Below are positions 42,315 through 51,382 of a DNA stretch of 64,000 nt, piece by piece. The stretch's first letter is position 1. Every line of letters begins with the position of its first letter. The DNA is from Chryseobacterium sp. 52 (GTDB lineage Bacteria > Bacteroidota > Bacteroidia > Flavobacteriales > Weeksellaceae), in the NCBI RefSeq assembly GCF_002754245.1, contig NZ_PEEX01000001.1, forward strand, positions 3,142,001 through 3,206,000, given 5' to 3'. The position numbers and the translations under genes are program-made. The notes below the pieces were generated by a model. It was not told where the DNA came from and searched no databases. It saw only the letters and a list, made by a program, of their open reading frames with translations.

Positions 42315-43466
42315 ATGCATTTCAAAAAAATATACATATACAGCTTAAGTGCAGCAATGATACTCTCTTCATGTTCAGGAAAAAAAGAAGAAGAGAAAAC
42401 AGTTTACGAAAATAAAAAATTTGCTCAAAAGAAAGAAAACACGGTACATCTTTCAGAAAAGCAGATGCAGTCTGTAGGGGTGACCACTACCATAATCCAA
42501 AACCGGAATATGGAAAAGCTGATAAGACTGAACGGGAAAGCAGAGATTGCGCCATCGCATATGAGCTCGGTTTCCAGTATTATGGGCGGGCACATCAAGT
42601 CTATCCACATCATCAGCGGAAGTCATTTCAGAAAAGGTCAGGTTCTGGCTGTAGTGGAAGATCCTCAGTTTATACAGTTGCAGCAGGATTATCTGGTCAC
42701 CAAAGCTCAGCTTGAATCTGCCAGACTGAATCTTAATCGCCAAAAAGATCTTAACAGCAGCAAAGCAAGCAGCGATAAAACCTTACAGACGGCGCAGGCA
42801 GATTATTCTACATTGAACGCCACTCTAAAAGGTCTCGAAGAAAAACTGAGAATTATCGGAATCCATGCAAAAGGATTAAACTCAGGGAGCATCAAAAGCA
42901 GAATTAATATATATGCCCCTTTCAACGGGTTTGTAAGCAAGATCCTGGTGAATAACGGCCAGTATATCAATCCTGCAGATACTTTATTTGAGCTGATTGA
43001 TCCTGCCGGTTTACTGCTTGAACTTAAAGTGTTTGAAAATGATATTAATGACATTCAAACAGGGCAGGAGATTCTGGTGTACAGCAATGAAAATCCTGAG
43101 CTTAAATCGAATGCAAAAATAGTGAGTGTCGTTCCGAGTATTGAAAACGGTGGTGCAGCTATGGCTGTTGCAAAACTTTCTTCGGCCAATTCTGAATTTG
43201 TAAAAGGAATGTATATCAATGCAGAAGTAAGTATCAGCGGAAGAAATACATTAGGACTTCCCAATGAATCTGTTGTTTCTTTTGAAAACAAAAATTATGT
43301 TTTTGAAGATCTGGGGAAAGGCACTTATAAAATGATCCCTGTCACCGTAGGGATTTCAGATGATCAGTTTACAGAAATTCTGAAGGGAGATTTCCTGAAA
43401 AACAAGAAAATAGTACAAAAGGGAGCTTACAGTCTTCTGATGATGCTTAAGAATAAAGCAGAATAA
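42315..43466 (+). CDS. RND efflux periplasmic adaptor (CusB/CzcB-like)
   Basis: A 383-residue lipoprotein adaptor with lipobox ILSSC near residue 19. The barrel-sandwich halves are SSIMGGHIKSIHIISGSHFRKGQVLAVVEDP (near 85) and INIYAPFNGFVSKILVNNGQYINPADTLFELID (near 198), separated by a coiled-coil hairpin (about 110-190). A beta-barrel and membrane-proximal domain follow. It links the RND pump with the outer-membrane factor in the tripartite efflux complex. It starts 7 bp after the fusion gene; the strong terminator at 43484 ends the operon. Confidence 0.88.
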   Translation: MHFKKIYIYSLSAAMILSSCSGKKEEEKTVYENKKFAQKKENTVHLSEKQMQSVGVTTTIIQNRNMEKLIRLNGKAEIAPSHMSSVSSIMGGHIKSIHIISGSHFRKGQVLAVVEDPQFIQLQQDYLVTKAQLESARLNLNRQKDLNSSKASSDKTLQTAQADYSTLNATLKGLEEKLRIIGIHAKGLNSGSIKSRINIYAPFNGFVSKILVNNGQYINPADTLFELIDPAGLLLELKVFENDINDIQTGQEILVYSNENPELKSNAKIVSVVPSIENGGAAMAVAKLSSANSEFVKGMYINAEVSISGRNTLGLPNESVVSFENKNYVFEDLGKGTYKMIPVTVGISDDQFTEILKGDFLKNKKIVQKGAYSLLMMLKNKAE

Positions 43467-43483
43467 AATAAATAGTCAACTAC

Positions 43484-43535
43484 AATCTGCGCTGTCTGCT
43501 AAAGATTAAAATAGCAGATCGCGCAGATTTTTTTT
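43484..43535 (+). terminator. Rho-independent terminator of the efflux operon
   Basis: AATCTGCGC (43484-43492) pairs with GCGCAGATT (43521-43529) and an inner TCTGCTA pairs with TAGCAGA; eight T follow. It shares the CTGCG/CGCAG words with the repeat array at 21.4 kb, perhaps from the same repeat family. Confidence 0.85.
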
Positions 43536-43655
43536 AAGTAAATAGAAGAAGTAAACGGAAATTACAAAAGGATGATATTTAACATATTTCCGATATTATA
43601 AGTGTTATTGTATGCATAGCTAATATTAAAATGATAAATTTAGGTAATTAAAGCT

Positions 43656-43687
43656 CCGGAATAAAGCACTCGTTTCGGGTATTCCGG
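43656..43687 (+). promoter_or_regulatory. Hairpin in the leader of the 601-residue protein gene
   Basis: CCGGAATA (43656-43663) and TATTCCGG (43680-43687) form a perfect 8-bp stem with a 16-nt loop, 43 bp before the ATG at 43731. Only GATTTTAATT follows, so it is a weak terminator at best; an operator or attenuator is possible. Confidence 0.35.
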
Positions 43688-43730
43688 GATTTTAATTCAA
43701 TCTTAACGAAAGAATTTTTATCAAAATAAA

Positions 43731-45536
43731 ATGACACATAAACCGTTACACAATTTCCATATTCCGGTGATGGGTCTGGCGTATACCATAGACAGCCCGA
43801 TCCGCGTAGCCCAGTATGGAATTTCTTCCGTTATTTCCATTATTGATGATGAGATCCTGGAAAAAATGAAAGACTTTTATAACAAGAAATTTAATCTGGA
43901 TTATTTAGGAATTTCAACAAAAACAGAAGACTACAGGGCAAAAAGAATTACCGCTTACCTGGATATGGTAGATGATATCGTGAATGAAAAATTTGAAACT
44001 TTCAAACAGGAAATCACCAAAAATAAGGAAGCTTTAAAGAACTTTATGGCCATATTGCCCAATACTTCAGACCTTAAAAGCGGACTTCAGAATCTGGTGA
44101 ACCAAAAAGACAATTTGGGCTCAGGTATCAAAAATTTCATTGAATCCAATCTTAAACCGGGAAGTATCGACGTCAATATCATGACGAAAGTTGATAAAGA
44201 CAACTATAAAAAAGATGAACAGCTTCCTGTGATGTTCAATGATGCTCATGCCTCACTTCGTGGTTTTGCCCAAAGTAAACTATCTTCTTCAATGGTCCTT
44301 TCTGCAGGGATGAATCCGCGTTTGTACAGCTATATTGAGGAATTTGATGATTTCTTTCCTGATCAGCATGGTATTCTGAAAAAGAAGATTATTCTTAAGG
44401 TGAGCGACTTCCGTTCAGCAATGATTCAGGGGAATTTTTTAGCTAAAAAAGGACTTTGGATCTCAGAATACAGAATAGAATCCGGACTGAACTGCGGAGG
44501 CCATGCATTCGCTACGGAAGGCATGCTGCTGGGGCCTATTATGGAAGAATTCAAGCAGAAAAAAGCTGATCTGATCCAGTCTGCCCATGCATTGATGATT
44601 ACAGCATTGGAACAGAAAGGAAAATACACAGTTTCTGAACCTCTTGACATGAAAATTACGGTTCAGGGCGGGGTAGGAACCTCGGAAGAGCATGAATTCC
44701 TGCTTGATAATTATCATGTAGACAGCGTTGGCTGGGGATCTCCATTTTTATTGGTTCCTGAAGCAACATCTGTAGATACGGAAACCAGAAATTTGCTTTT
44801 AAAATCCAAAGAACAGGATTTCTATCTGAGTAATATTTCCCCTTTGGGAGTCCCTTTCAATACAGTTAGAGGAACATCAAATGAACTTCTGAAAGAACAT
44901 AAGGAGGCTGCCGGAAAATATGGAAGCTCATGTCCTAAAAAATTACTGGCTTTAAGCAAAGAATTTTCGCCTCAGGGAACCTGCACAGCTTCTAAGAAGT
45001 ATCAGGATATTAAATTAAAAGAACTTCAGGAGGATCTGGGATTAACAGCAGAAGAATTTAACAAAAGGAAAACGGAAATTACGGATAAAGCCTGTCTGTG
45101 CGTAGGATTGGTCAATGCTGCTTACATGGAACAGAATTTGGAAATAAAAGGAGAAAAACAAGGCGTAGTGATATGTCCGGGACCTAACCTTGCTTTCTTT
45201 GATAAAGAAGTTTCGCTTTCGGAAATGGTAAAACATATCTACGGAAATGCAAATGTTCTTCCGGATAACCAGCGTCCGAATATGTTCATCAATGAATTGA
45301 AAATGTACGTGGATTATCTTAAAAAAGAAATTGCTAATTCTTCTGCCCAAATTACCCATTCCCAAACAAAAAAGTGGAATGCATTCAAGAAAAATATGCT
45401 GGAAGGCATTGAATATTATCACCACATGTTTAATACATCAACTTTCTTTAAAAGCGGATTGAAAAACATTGACCTGCAACTGCAGGAATACAAACTGATG
45501 CTGACAGCCATTGAGGTTCCTCAGGTTGAAAAGTAA
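43731..45536 (+). CDS. Unrecognised 601-residue protein, possible divergent TIM-barrel flavoprotein
   Basis: I cannot assign a family with certainty. There is no signal peptide or membrane segment. Several words recall the IMPDH/nitronate monooxygenase barrel: HIPVMGLAYTIDSPIRVAQYGISSVISI at the N-terminus (compare IIQGPMAG...SNAGGLG), NCGGHAFATEGMLLGP near residue 260 (compare EAGGH), and MKITVQGGVGTSEEHEFLL...SVGWGSPFLLVPEA near 310-345 (compare IAAGGIGT...VQxGTxFL). An inserted helical region (about 50-160) and a C-terminal part with GSSCPKK, GTCTAS and ACLCVG cysteines are extra and could bind a metal or cluster. It is monocistronic with its own terminator. Confidence 0.6.
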   Translation: MTHKPLHNFHIPVMGLAYTIDSPIRVAQYGISSVISIIDDEILEKMKDFYNKKFNLDYLGISTKTEDYRAKRITAYLDMVDDIVNEKFETFKQEITKNKEALKNFMAILPNTSDLKSGLQNLVNQKDNLGSGIKNFIESNLKPGSIDVNIMTKVDKDNYKKDEQLPVMFNDAHASLRGFAQSKLSSSMVLSAGMNPRLYSYIEEFDDFFPDQHGILKKKIILKVSDFRSAMIQGNFLAKKGLWISEYRIESGLNCGGHAFATEGMLLGPIMEEFKQKKADLIQSAHALMITALEQKGKYTVSEPLDMKITVQGGVGTSEEHEFLLDNYHVDSVGWGSPFLLVPEATSVDTETRNLLLKSKEQDFYLSNISPLGVPFNTVRGTSNELLKEHKEAAGKYGSSCPKKLLALSKEFSPQGTCTASKKYQDIKLKELQEDLGLTAEEFNKRKTEITDKACLCVGLVNAAYMEQNLEIKGEKQGVVICPGPNLAFFDKEVSLSEMVKHIYGNANVLPDNQRPNMFINELKMYVDYLKKEIANSSAQITHSQTKKWNAFKKNMLEGIEYYHHMFNTSTFFKSGLKNIDLQLQEYKLMLTAIEVPQVEK

Positions 45537-45562
45537 CAGTATTTTTTTAAATTGATAGATTA

Positions 45563-45593
45563 AAACAGCTTTCATTGTGGAAGCTGTTTTTTT
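45563..45593 (+). terminator. Rho-independent terminator
   Basis: AAACAGCTT (45563-45571) and AAGCTGTTT (45581-45589) form the stem, followed by TTTT. It lies 27 bp after the 601-residue protein gene. Confidence 0.8.
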
Positions 45594-45771
45594 CTGCATA
45601 TTATGATCATATAAAAGGGCTGAATCAGTTTTGATAATGTTAAAAAAATGAGGATTAATAAGCTTTTCCATTTATATTAACTATAAACGGTATGGTTATT
45701 TTGAATCTGTAGTCTTTTCTATATTTCTTACCTTAGATCCTTCTTAGTATTTTAATGACAACTTATTTTTT

Positions 45772-46716
45772 ATGGAAAAAAGAAAGATAAAAAACACCGA
45801 TCTATCGGTGGCGCCTATCAATTTTGGAGGTAATGTTTTTGGATGGACACTGGACGAAAAAGAGTCTTTTGCTATACTGGATCAGTTTACGGATGCCGGA
45901 TTCAATTTTATAGATACTGCGGATACCTATTCCTGGTGGGTAAACGGAAAGGGAGGCCAGTCTGAAGAGATCATAGGAAAGTGGATGAAAAGCCGATCCA
46001 ACCGTAAGGATATCGTATTGGCAACCAAAGTAGGATCCGAAACTAAAGAGCATGGTTTTGACATCAGCAGGAAACATATTCTGAAGTCTGTGGATGAATC
46101 TTTACAAAGACTACAGACCGATCATATTGATATTTATTACACTCATTTTGATGACAATACCACTCCGGTAGAAGAAACACTTTCTGCGTATGATGAGATT
46201 ATAAAAGCGGGAAAAGTACGTTATATTGCGGCTTCCAATCTTTCTCCGGAACGTTTGAAAGCATCATTTGAAGCGTCAGAAAAAAATAATCTTCCTAAGT
46301 ATGTTGCGCTACAGCCTCATTATAATTTACTTGAAAGAGAAGGTTTTGAAAAAAACTATGCTCCGCTGGCAGAAGAGTTTGATCTCAGTGTGTTTTCGTA
46401 TTGGTCACTCGCTGCAGGTTTTCTTACCGGAAAATACCGTACCGAAGAAGATTTGGGGAAAAGCCAGAGAGGTGAGGGCGTAAGAAAATATCTTAATGCG
46501 AAAGGTCTTGAAGTTCTGAAAGCTTTAGACCAAATAAGCGAGAAACATCAGACGACACAGGGAACTGCTGCTTTGGCGTGGCTTCTTGCCAATCCTCTGA
46601 TTACAGCACCGATTGTAAGTGCAACGAGCGAATCTCAGCTTGACACTTTATTCAAAGCTCCGAAACTGATTCTGGATCAGGAAGATATTGAAATGCTTAA
46701 TCAGGCGAGTAATTGA
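45772..46716 (+). CDS. Aldo/keto reductase
   Basis: A 314-residue NADPH-dependent oxidoreductase barrel. The tetrad is visible as FIDTADTYSW (Asp, Tyr), VLATKVG (Lys) and YYTHFDD (His). The NADPH-binding C-terminal region reads TAPIVSATSESQLDTL. It resembles the YajO/YhdN-type general stress and aldehyde reductases. The substrate is unknown. It stands alone between two terminators. Confidence 0.9.
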   Translation: MEKRKIKNTDLSVAPINFGGNVFGWTLDEKESFAILDQFTDAGFNFIDTADTYSWWVNGKGGQSEEIIGKWMKSRSNRKDIVLATKVGSETKEHGFDISRKHILKSVDESLQRLQTDHIDIYYTHFDDNTTPVEETLSAYDEIIKAGKVRYIAASNLSPERLKASFEASEKNNLPKYVALQPHYNLLEREGFEKNYAPLAEEFDLSVFSYWSLAAGFLTGKYRTEEDLGKSQRGEGVRKYLNAKGLEVLKALDQISEKHQTTQGTAALAWLLANPLITAPIVSATSESQLDTLFKAPKLILDQEDIEMLNQASN

Positions 46717-46750
46717 TTTCAGATTAAAAATTTCATTGTCAATTAATAAA

Positions 46751-46787
46751 ATATCCGTTCAGTCTACTGAACGGATATTTATTTTTC
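46751..46787 (+). terminator. Rho-independent terminator
   Basis: ATATCCGTTCAG (46751-46762) and CTGAACGGATAT (46767-46778) form a perfect 12-bp stem with a TCTA loop, followed by a T-rich run. Confidence 0.85.
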
Positions 46788-46901
46788 AGAAAAACCAAGT
46801 CTGGTAATAAAACCTGGAAACGTTTATGAATATCCTGTTAATACCCTATTAAATAACGAAAAACAATTTGTTTTTTATTTCTCATTAATTGGATTTATTA
46901 A

Positions 46902-46909
46902 TATATTTG
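46902..46909 (+). promoter_or_regulatory. -7 element of the JAMM-like lipoprotein gene
   Basis: TATATTTG followed by CGCC is a strong Bacteroidota -7 element, 25 bp before the ATG at 46935. Confidence 0.5.
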
Positions 46910-46934
46910 CGCCCTTTAAATATTGAAAAAAATT

Positions 46935-48206
46935 ATGAAGAAAAAATTACTGCCACTGATGCTGTTAGGAGGTATGCTGTCTTTATTCTCCCTGCAGGGG
47001 TGCGTACATGATGCGTTAGAACATGAAACTGAAACCGTACAGCTTCAGGAAAATCCACTTTCTTACATCAGGAAAGAATACGTAAAGGATATGGACATGA
47101 TTTCGGGGAAGCAGATCGAATGGGAGAATGCAAGAACCTTTAAACATGACAACAATGTCATTCTGATTTCCGTTCCTGTAAAAAATGAAAACGAAAAACT
47201 GATTGAAGAGCTGACATTCAGAATTGACGGAGACAAAATTTCCGGGCATCTGTGGAAGTTTGAAAGCATTGACAATTTTTCAGCCGAAGATCACAGACTG
47301 GGAGCGCATGAGATCATGAAAAAAATGACGGGAAATGTTACTTATATCGCAATGGAAGGGTCTATGAGATACCAGATCCAGGTGGTTGACGGAAAAATAA
47401 TCTCGGATATTTCATCGAAGCATTCAGGAGATGGAGACATGGATTCCTGTGGAAAAAAATGTCACGGTTCCATTGAAGAAGTAGTAATTACTGTTCCAAA
47501 CCCGCCTACCAATCCACAACCTCCGACCGGGCCTCCAATTCCTCCTGTTGTTATTATTCCACCTACCACTAACCCCAATGATCCTTGTGCAAAAGCACAG
47601 GCAGGTTCACAAAAAGCGACAGAAAACTCAAAAACGCAGAAATTCAATGATGCCAAGCAGGGAATTCTTAATAACTATAATCAGAATGGAAAAGAAAATG
47701 GAGTAGGTATGGGAAGAGATACCGAAACCGGTGAGCTTAAAGCAACAGGTGTACAGGAATTAAATGCAAATAGCGGTGATATCAGTAATCCGTACGCTTA
47801 TCCTGAAGCTGATATTCATAACCATCCGGGAAATACGCCACCTTCGGCAGGGGATGTTTACAGTATGATTAAATACTATAATAATCATCCAAGCTTTAAA
47901 ACAAGGTATGTCGTAACTCCTAACGGTACGGTTTACGCACTCGTCATTACCAATCCAAATTTATTTGAATCATTTATATCTAATGTTCCTCCCTATCAGG
48001 TTCCTGGTTTTGCCCCTAATTTTTCCGGAGATATGTTTGCTGACTATGCAGATATCCCAAACAGAGAAACGGGAATGGCCCATGTACTGGATAAATATAA
48101 TTCGGGAATTGCACTCACAAAAATGGATGCCAATGGTAATTTTAAGAAAATTAACGCCAAACCGAACGGCAACGGAGGTGGTTATTCTCAGACCCCTTGT
48201 CCTTAA
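46935..48206 (+). CDS. Lipoprotein with C-terminal JAB1/MPN (JAMM)-like metallopeptidase domain
   Basis: A 423-residue lipoprotein from the ATG at 46935; a TTG at 46923 is less likely. Signal peptide and lipobox SLQGC put the acylated Cys at 23. An N-terminal domain (about 30-180) is followed by a Pro-rich linker (about 188-212, repeated PPT/PNP) and a C-terminal domain. That domain shows a JAMM pattern: E254 in KENGVGMG (compare ExxGxLxG), HNHPGNTPPSAGD with H295, H297, S304 and D307. The H-to-S gap is six residues rather than the usual seven. If active it would be a zinc isopeptidase or peptidase at the cell envelope, perhaps acting on peptidoglycan-type amide bonds. Function is inference. 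Confidence 0.7.
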   Translation: MKKKLLPLMLLGGMLSLFSLQGCVHDALEHETETVQLQENPLSYIRKEYVKDMDMISGKQIEWENARTFKHDNNVILISVPVKNENEKLIEELTFRIDGDKISGHLWKFESIDNFSAEDHRLGAHEIMKKMTGNVTYIAMEGSMRYQIQVVDGKIISDISSKHSGDGDMDSCGKKCHGSIEEVVITVPNPPTNPQPPTGPPIPPVVIIPPTTNPNDPCAKAQAGSQKATENSKTQKFNDAKQGILNNYNQNGKENGVGMGRDTETGELKATGVQELNANSGDISNPYAYPEADIHNHPGNTPPSAGDVYSMIKYYNNHPSFKTRYVVTPNGTVYALVITNPNLFESFISNVPPYQVPGFAPNFSGDMFADYADIPNRETGMAHVLDKYNSGIALTKMDANGNFKKINAKPNGNGGGYSQTPCP

Positions 48207-48230
48207 TCTTTAAATACAACTGATCATTAA

Positions 48231-48257
48231 AAAAGCGGCCTTTTTTAGGCCGCTTTT
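48231..48257. terminator. Bidirectional terminator
   Basis: AAAAGCGGCC (48231-48240) and GGCCGCTTTT (48248-48257) form a perfect 10-bp stem around a 7-nt loop, with T runs on both strands, between two convergent genes. Confidence 0.9.
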
Positions 48258-48275
48258 GCTTTATTTTTACATCTA

Positions 48276-50123
48276 TTAATCCGAATATTCTTTCAACAGC
48301 TGTCTGTAGCTCATCAGGATAGATGATTTTGATATAAATCCTATAAAATCATTGTTTTCACTGGTTACAGGAAGGTTCCATACTCCCGTATCATCAAAGA
48401 TCTGAAGGATTTCCAACGGTTGGTTTTCACGGTGAAGTATTGCAGGAGGGGCTTTCATAATCTGGGTAACAGTCTGCAAACTGTCTATTTCTTTATTAAA
48501 AAGATAAGGACGGATATCATCCAGTGTAAGAATACCTTTCAGTTTTCCGGCTTCGTCAATGGCTGCGAAAATATTTTTATTTCCGTTTTTTACCTGCTCA
48601 AATAATTCTGTAACCGAAGCATTTTCATTAATGGTCTCTGAATATTTATCAATAAAATCTTCTGTTCTTAAGGCAAAAAGAAGGTTTTTATCATGTTTAT
48701 TGGTGAATATTTTTCCTTGGTCAGCCAGAAATTTCAGCTCCGGAGAAATCGGGGAAAACCATTTTGCAATCAGGTAAGAAATGATGGATGCAATCATCAG
48801 CGGAATAAAAAGATCATACCCGAAACTGGATTCGGCAATCAGAAATATAGCTGTAAGAGGAGCATAGAGTACACCACTCATGGCTCCGGCCATTCCCACC
48901 AGAACAAGATTTGTTACCGGAACATCCGTAAATCCAATATGCTGACAGATCAGGGCAAATAGATACCCTACCGTACCGCCGGCAAAAAGTGACGGAGCAA
49001 AATTACCTCCGTTACCCCCACTGAATATTGTAAAAGACGTTGCAAAAGCTTTTAACAGACATACCAGCACCAAAAATACAATAATGGTCCAGTCACCAAT
49101 CTCAAAATACCTGAAAAAACTGTTTCTGATGATAGAATGAGTGCTCCCGTTTGTAAAAGCCTTTACTGTTTCATATCCTTCGCCGAATAATGGTGGGAAA
49201 AGTACACACAAAAGCGAGAGCACCAAACCTCCAAACATAGCTTTACGCATCCTTGAAAGTTTAAGTCCTTTCATAAAATGTTCAACTTTTTGGGAAATGA
49301 CTACAAAATAGCGGGCATACAACCCGGTCACAATTCCAAGGATAAGATAATAAGGAACATTTTTATAATTGAAAGCTTCTCTTGTATAAAATCTGAAAAG
49401 CACATCTTCCTGAAGTAAAACCCTCGACAAAAGGCTTCCACAGACTGCAGCAACCACCAGAGGTATGAAATCTGTAAAAACGACTCCCGTTAATAGAATT
49501 TCAAAAGCAAACATAATCCCTGCAATAGGAGCATTGAAAGCTGAAGCAATCCCTGCAGTGGCACCAGCTGCCAATAGGAGTGTCCGTTCTTTATAGCTGA
49601 GTCTGTAGGTTTGGGCATAATTGGAACCAATTGCAGCACCGGTAACAGCGATAGGACTTTCTAACCCGGCAGAACCCCCAAGTCCAACGGTCACTGCACT
49701 CTGAATAATCTGGGAATACATCTTTACAGAGGCTACAATACTTGAATTCTGGGCAATTTCATACAGAATTGCTCCAATTCCTTTTCTGTCCTGACCTTTA
49801 AATATAGTAAGGACAATGGCAGTAGTAAGGACAATCCCTAAAAAAGGAAAGACAATATAGAATAGAATCTGATATTCAAAATGAACCTTATGGGTAATAA
49901 AATTGTGAATATAATGCACGAGTGTTTTCAGGACCACTCCTGCAAGGCCGGCAGTACAGCCAACAAGAATTCCGGAGAGTACCAGAAACTGGTTTCTGCT
50001 CAACCTGTTATTCAGCCAATGAAGGATAAGTTCGTAGCTGCGGGCTTTTTCCAGTCCATATTTTTGAAAGTCTCTTTTAAATTTTAGAAAGCTTAGGTAC
50101 TTTTTTTTATTGTGAATTTTCAC
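48276..50123 (-). CDS. ClC-family chloride channel/transporter with CBS domains
   Basis: A 615-residue membrane protein. The pore motifs are GGSAGLESPIAVTGAAIG near residue 149, in which E155 aligns with the gating glutamate of ClC proteins, and GGNGGNFAPSLFAGG near 370. About 11 membrane helices span residues 45-470. The C-terminal ~130 residues hold two CBS motifs (VTELFEQVKNGNKNIFAAIDE; PLEILQIFDDTGVWNLPVTSENND), which usually bind nucleotides and regulate gating. Whether it is a channel or an H+/Cl- exchanger is not clear. Confidence 0.9.
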   Translation of the reverse strand: MKIHNKKKYLSFLKFKRDFQKYGLEKARSYELILHWLNNRLSRNQFLVLSGILVGCTAGLAGVVLKTLVHYIHNFITHKVHFEYQILFYIVFPFLGIVLTTAIVLTIFKGQDRKGIGAILYEIAQNSSIVASVKMYSQIIQSAVTVGLGGSAGLESPIAVTGAAIGSNYAQTYRLSYKERTLLLAAGATAGIASAFNAPIAGIMFAFEILLTGVVFTDFIPLVVAAVCGSLLSRVLLQEDVLFRFYTREAFNYKNVPYYLILGIVTGLYARYFVVISQKVEHFMKGLKLSRMRKAMFGGLVLSLLCVLFPPLFGEGYETVKAFTNGSTHSIIRNSFFRYFEIGDWTIIVFLVLVCLLKAFATSFTIFSGGNGGNFAPSLFAGGTVGYLFALICQHIGFTDVPVTNLVLVGMAGAMSGVLYAPLTAIFLIAESSFGYDLFIPLMIASIISYLIAKWFSPISPELKFLADQGKIFTNKHDKNLLFALRTEDFIDKYSETINENASVTELFEQVKNGNKNIFAAIDEAGKLKGILTLDDIRPYLFNKEIDSLQTVTQIMKAPPAILHRENQPLEILQIFDDTGVWNLPVTSENNDFIGFISKSSILMSYRQLLKEYSD

Positions 50124-50571
50124 CTGAAAGGAATTTTACACTGCAACCGGATTATTACAGTACCGTAAATTTATGAAATATCTTTATAAAAATTTGGGCT
50201 CCGACTGTCAAAAAACGGCTAAAAACAATTAAAAAATACTGTAAATCAGCTTTTTAATTGTTTTTTTAAATTATTTCTTATCAATTTTATCCAGCCACGG
50301 AAAAATAGGGTGAATCTATTTTAAGATCCTGATTCCAGGCTGTTTTTCCTCAGAAAGGATGGTTGTAAGAAGAGTTCAACTCATTATTTTAGAAAAACGG
50401 CTAATAGATTTAGGAGTATTGGTGATAGCCGCTCATTAAACAACTTTTATTTGAGCAGCCCCTAAAAATGTAACCTTTTTAAGGGCGATTCAAATTTTTT
50501 AACAAGAGTTTCTTTTATCTTTTCCCAATTTATTTCTAAAAAGAAGAGATACTGTCGGATAACTTTTTTAA
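50124..50571. other. Intergenic region, 448 bp, with hairpins but no supported gene
   Basis: Three potential hairpins are visible: an AT-only stem AAAACAATTAAAAA (50221-50234) with TTTTTAATTGTTTT (50250-50263); ACGGCTA (near 50396) with TAGCCG (near 50428); and GCCCCTAAAAA (near 50458) with TTTTTAAGGGC (near 50476). The word AAAAACGGCTAA occurs twice (near 50211 and 50394). No protein-coding frame of note is present. Confidence 0.5.
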
Positions 50572-51321
50572 TTAATTGTTTTTGATAATTTTTTTTGAAA
50601 TAACCTGTCCCTGCAAATTTCTTAATGTTAAAAGATACATTCCGGTATTTAATGCTGAAGTATCCACTGAATTTTTACCTTTTTGAAGGTTCCCGTCAAA
50701 TAGAGTACGTCCTTCCATAGTATGAAGGCTGTAGGAAATATTCTCTTTGGAGATGATTTCTATTTCATTTTTAACAAGCGTTGTTGGGATTTCCGCAAAG
50801 ATATTTTTCTGATTTTTTATATCATTGACGGATAAAATGAAATTGGGATCATATCTGTATGTGATGGTGGATGGTGCCCCATATTCGTTATTGAAATTAT
50901 CTACTAGATAATATTTCACTACGTAATCTATAGGGAATGTTCCTGTTCCTGAACTGGAATTCCACATATTGTAGCCGCTGGATGATGTTTCTGAATTAGC
51001 ACCGATACTGATCGCTGCATTTGAATTGGAAGGATATACAGCATTAGGGGCTACAGATGGCAGACAGGTGCTGAGATAGCAGAATTGAAAACCGCTTCCG
51101 GTAGCATTTTGAATACCCACAATTTTTATACGGACTTGGATAGGATTATTAGAGGTGTTTTTAATTTTATAATGAAATGTTGCCGCATTTTCGTCGGTTG
51201 TGTTATAGGTGAAAACCTGTCCGTTTGTGATTGGTGTTCCGTCATCTTTCGCTAATGCAAGCTGTGCCTGTCCGAAAAATGATATAAAAGAGCACAATAA
51301 TAAGAAACTATTTTTTTTCAT
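50572..51321 (-). CDS. Secreted protein with T9SS C-terminal sorting domain
   Basis: A 249-residue protein with signal peptide MKKNSFLLLCSFISFFGQAQ. The central region (LALAKDDGTPITNGQVFTYNT...YHIKNTSNNPIQVRIKI) looks like an immunoglobulin-type beta-sandwich. The C-terminal ~70 residues, with SYSLHTMEGRTLFDGNLQKGKN and NTGMYLLTLRNLQGQVISKKIIK, are a type A T9SS sorting domain that directs transport across the outer membrane. No enzymatic motif is seen. It is the last gene of a minus-strand set of three surface-protein genes, but a terminator separates it from the gene before it. Confidence 0.8.
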   Translation of the reverse strand: MKKNSFLLLCSFISFFGQAQLALAKDDGTPITNGQVFTYNTTDENAATFHYKIKNTSNNPIQVRIKIVGIQNATGSGFQFCYLSTCLPSVAPNAVYPSNSNAAISIGANSETSSSGYNMWNSSSGTGTFPIDYVVKYYLVDNFNNEYGAPSTITYRYDPNFILSVNDIKNQKNIFAEIPTTLVKNEIEIISKENISYSLHTMEGRTLFDGNLQKGKNSVDTSALNTGMYLLTLRNLQGQVISKKIIKNN

Positions 51322-51336
51322 AGATTGAAGGATTAT

Positions 51337-51370
51337 AAAATTCAGAAGCCTCAGTCTTAAGGCTTCTGAA
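51337..51370 (-). terminator. Terminator of the 622-residue T9SS protein gene
   Basis: TTCAGAAGCCT (51341-51351) and AGGCTTCTGAA (51360-51370) form an 11-bp stem; on the minus strand TTTTATAAT follows. It suggests that the gene at 50572 is transcribed partly on its own. Confidence 0.75.
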
Positions 51371-51382
51371 CTTCTGGTTGTA

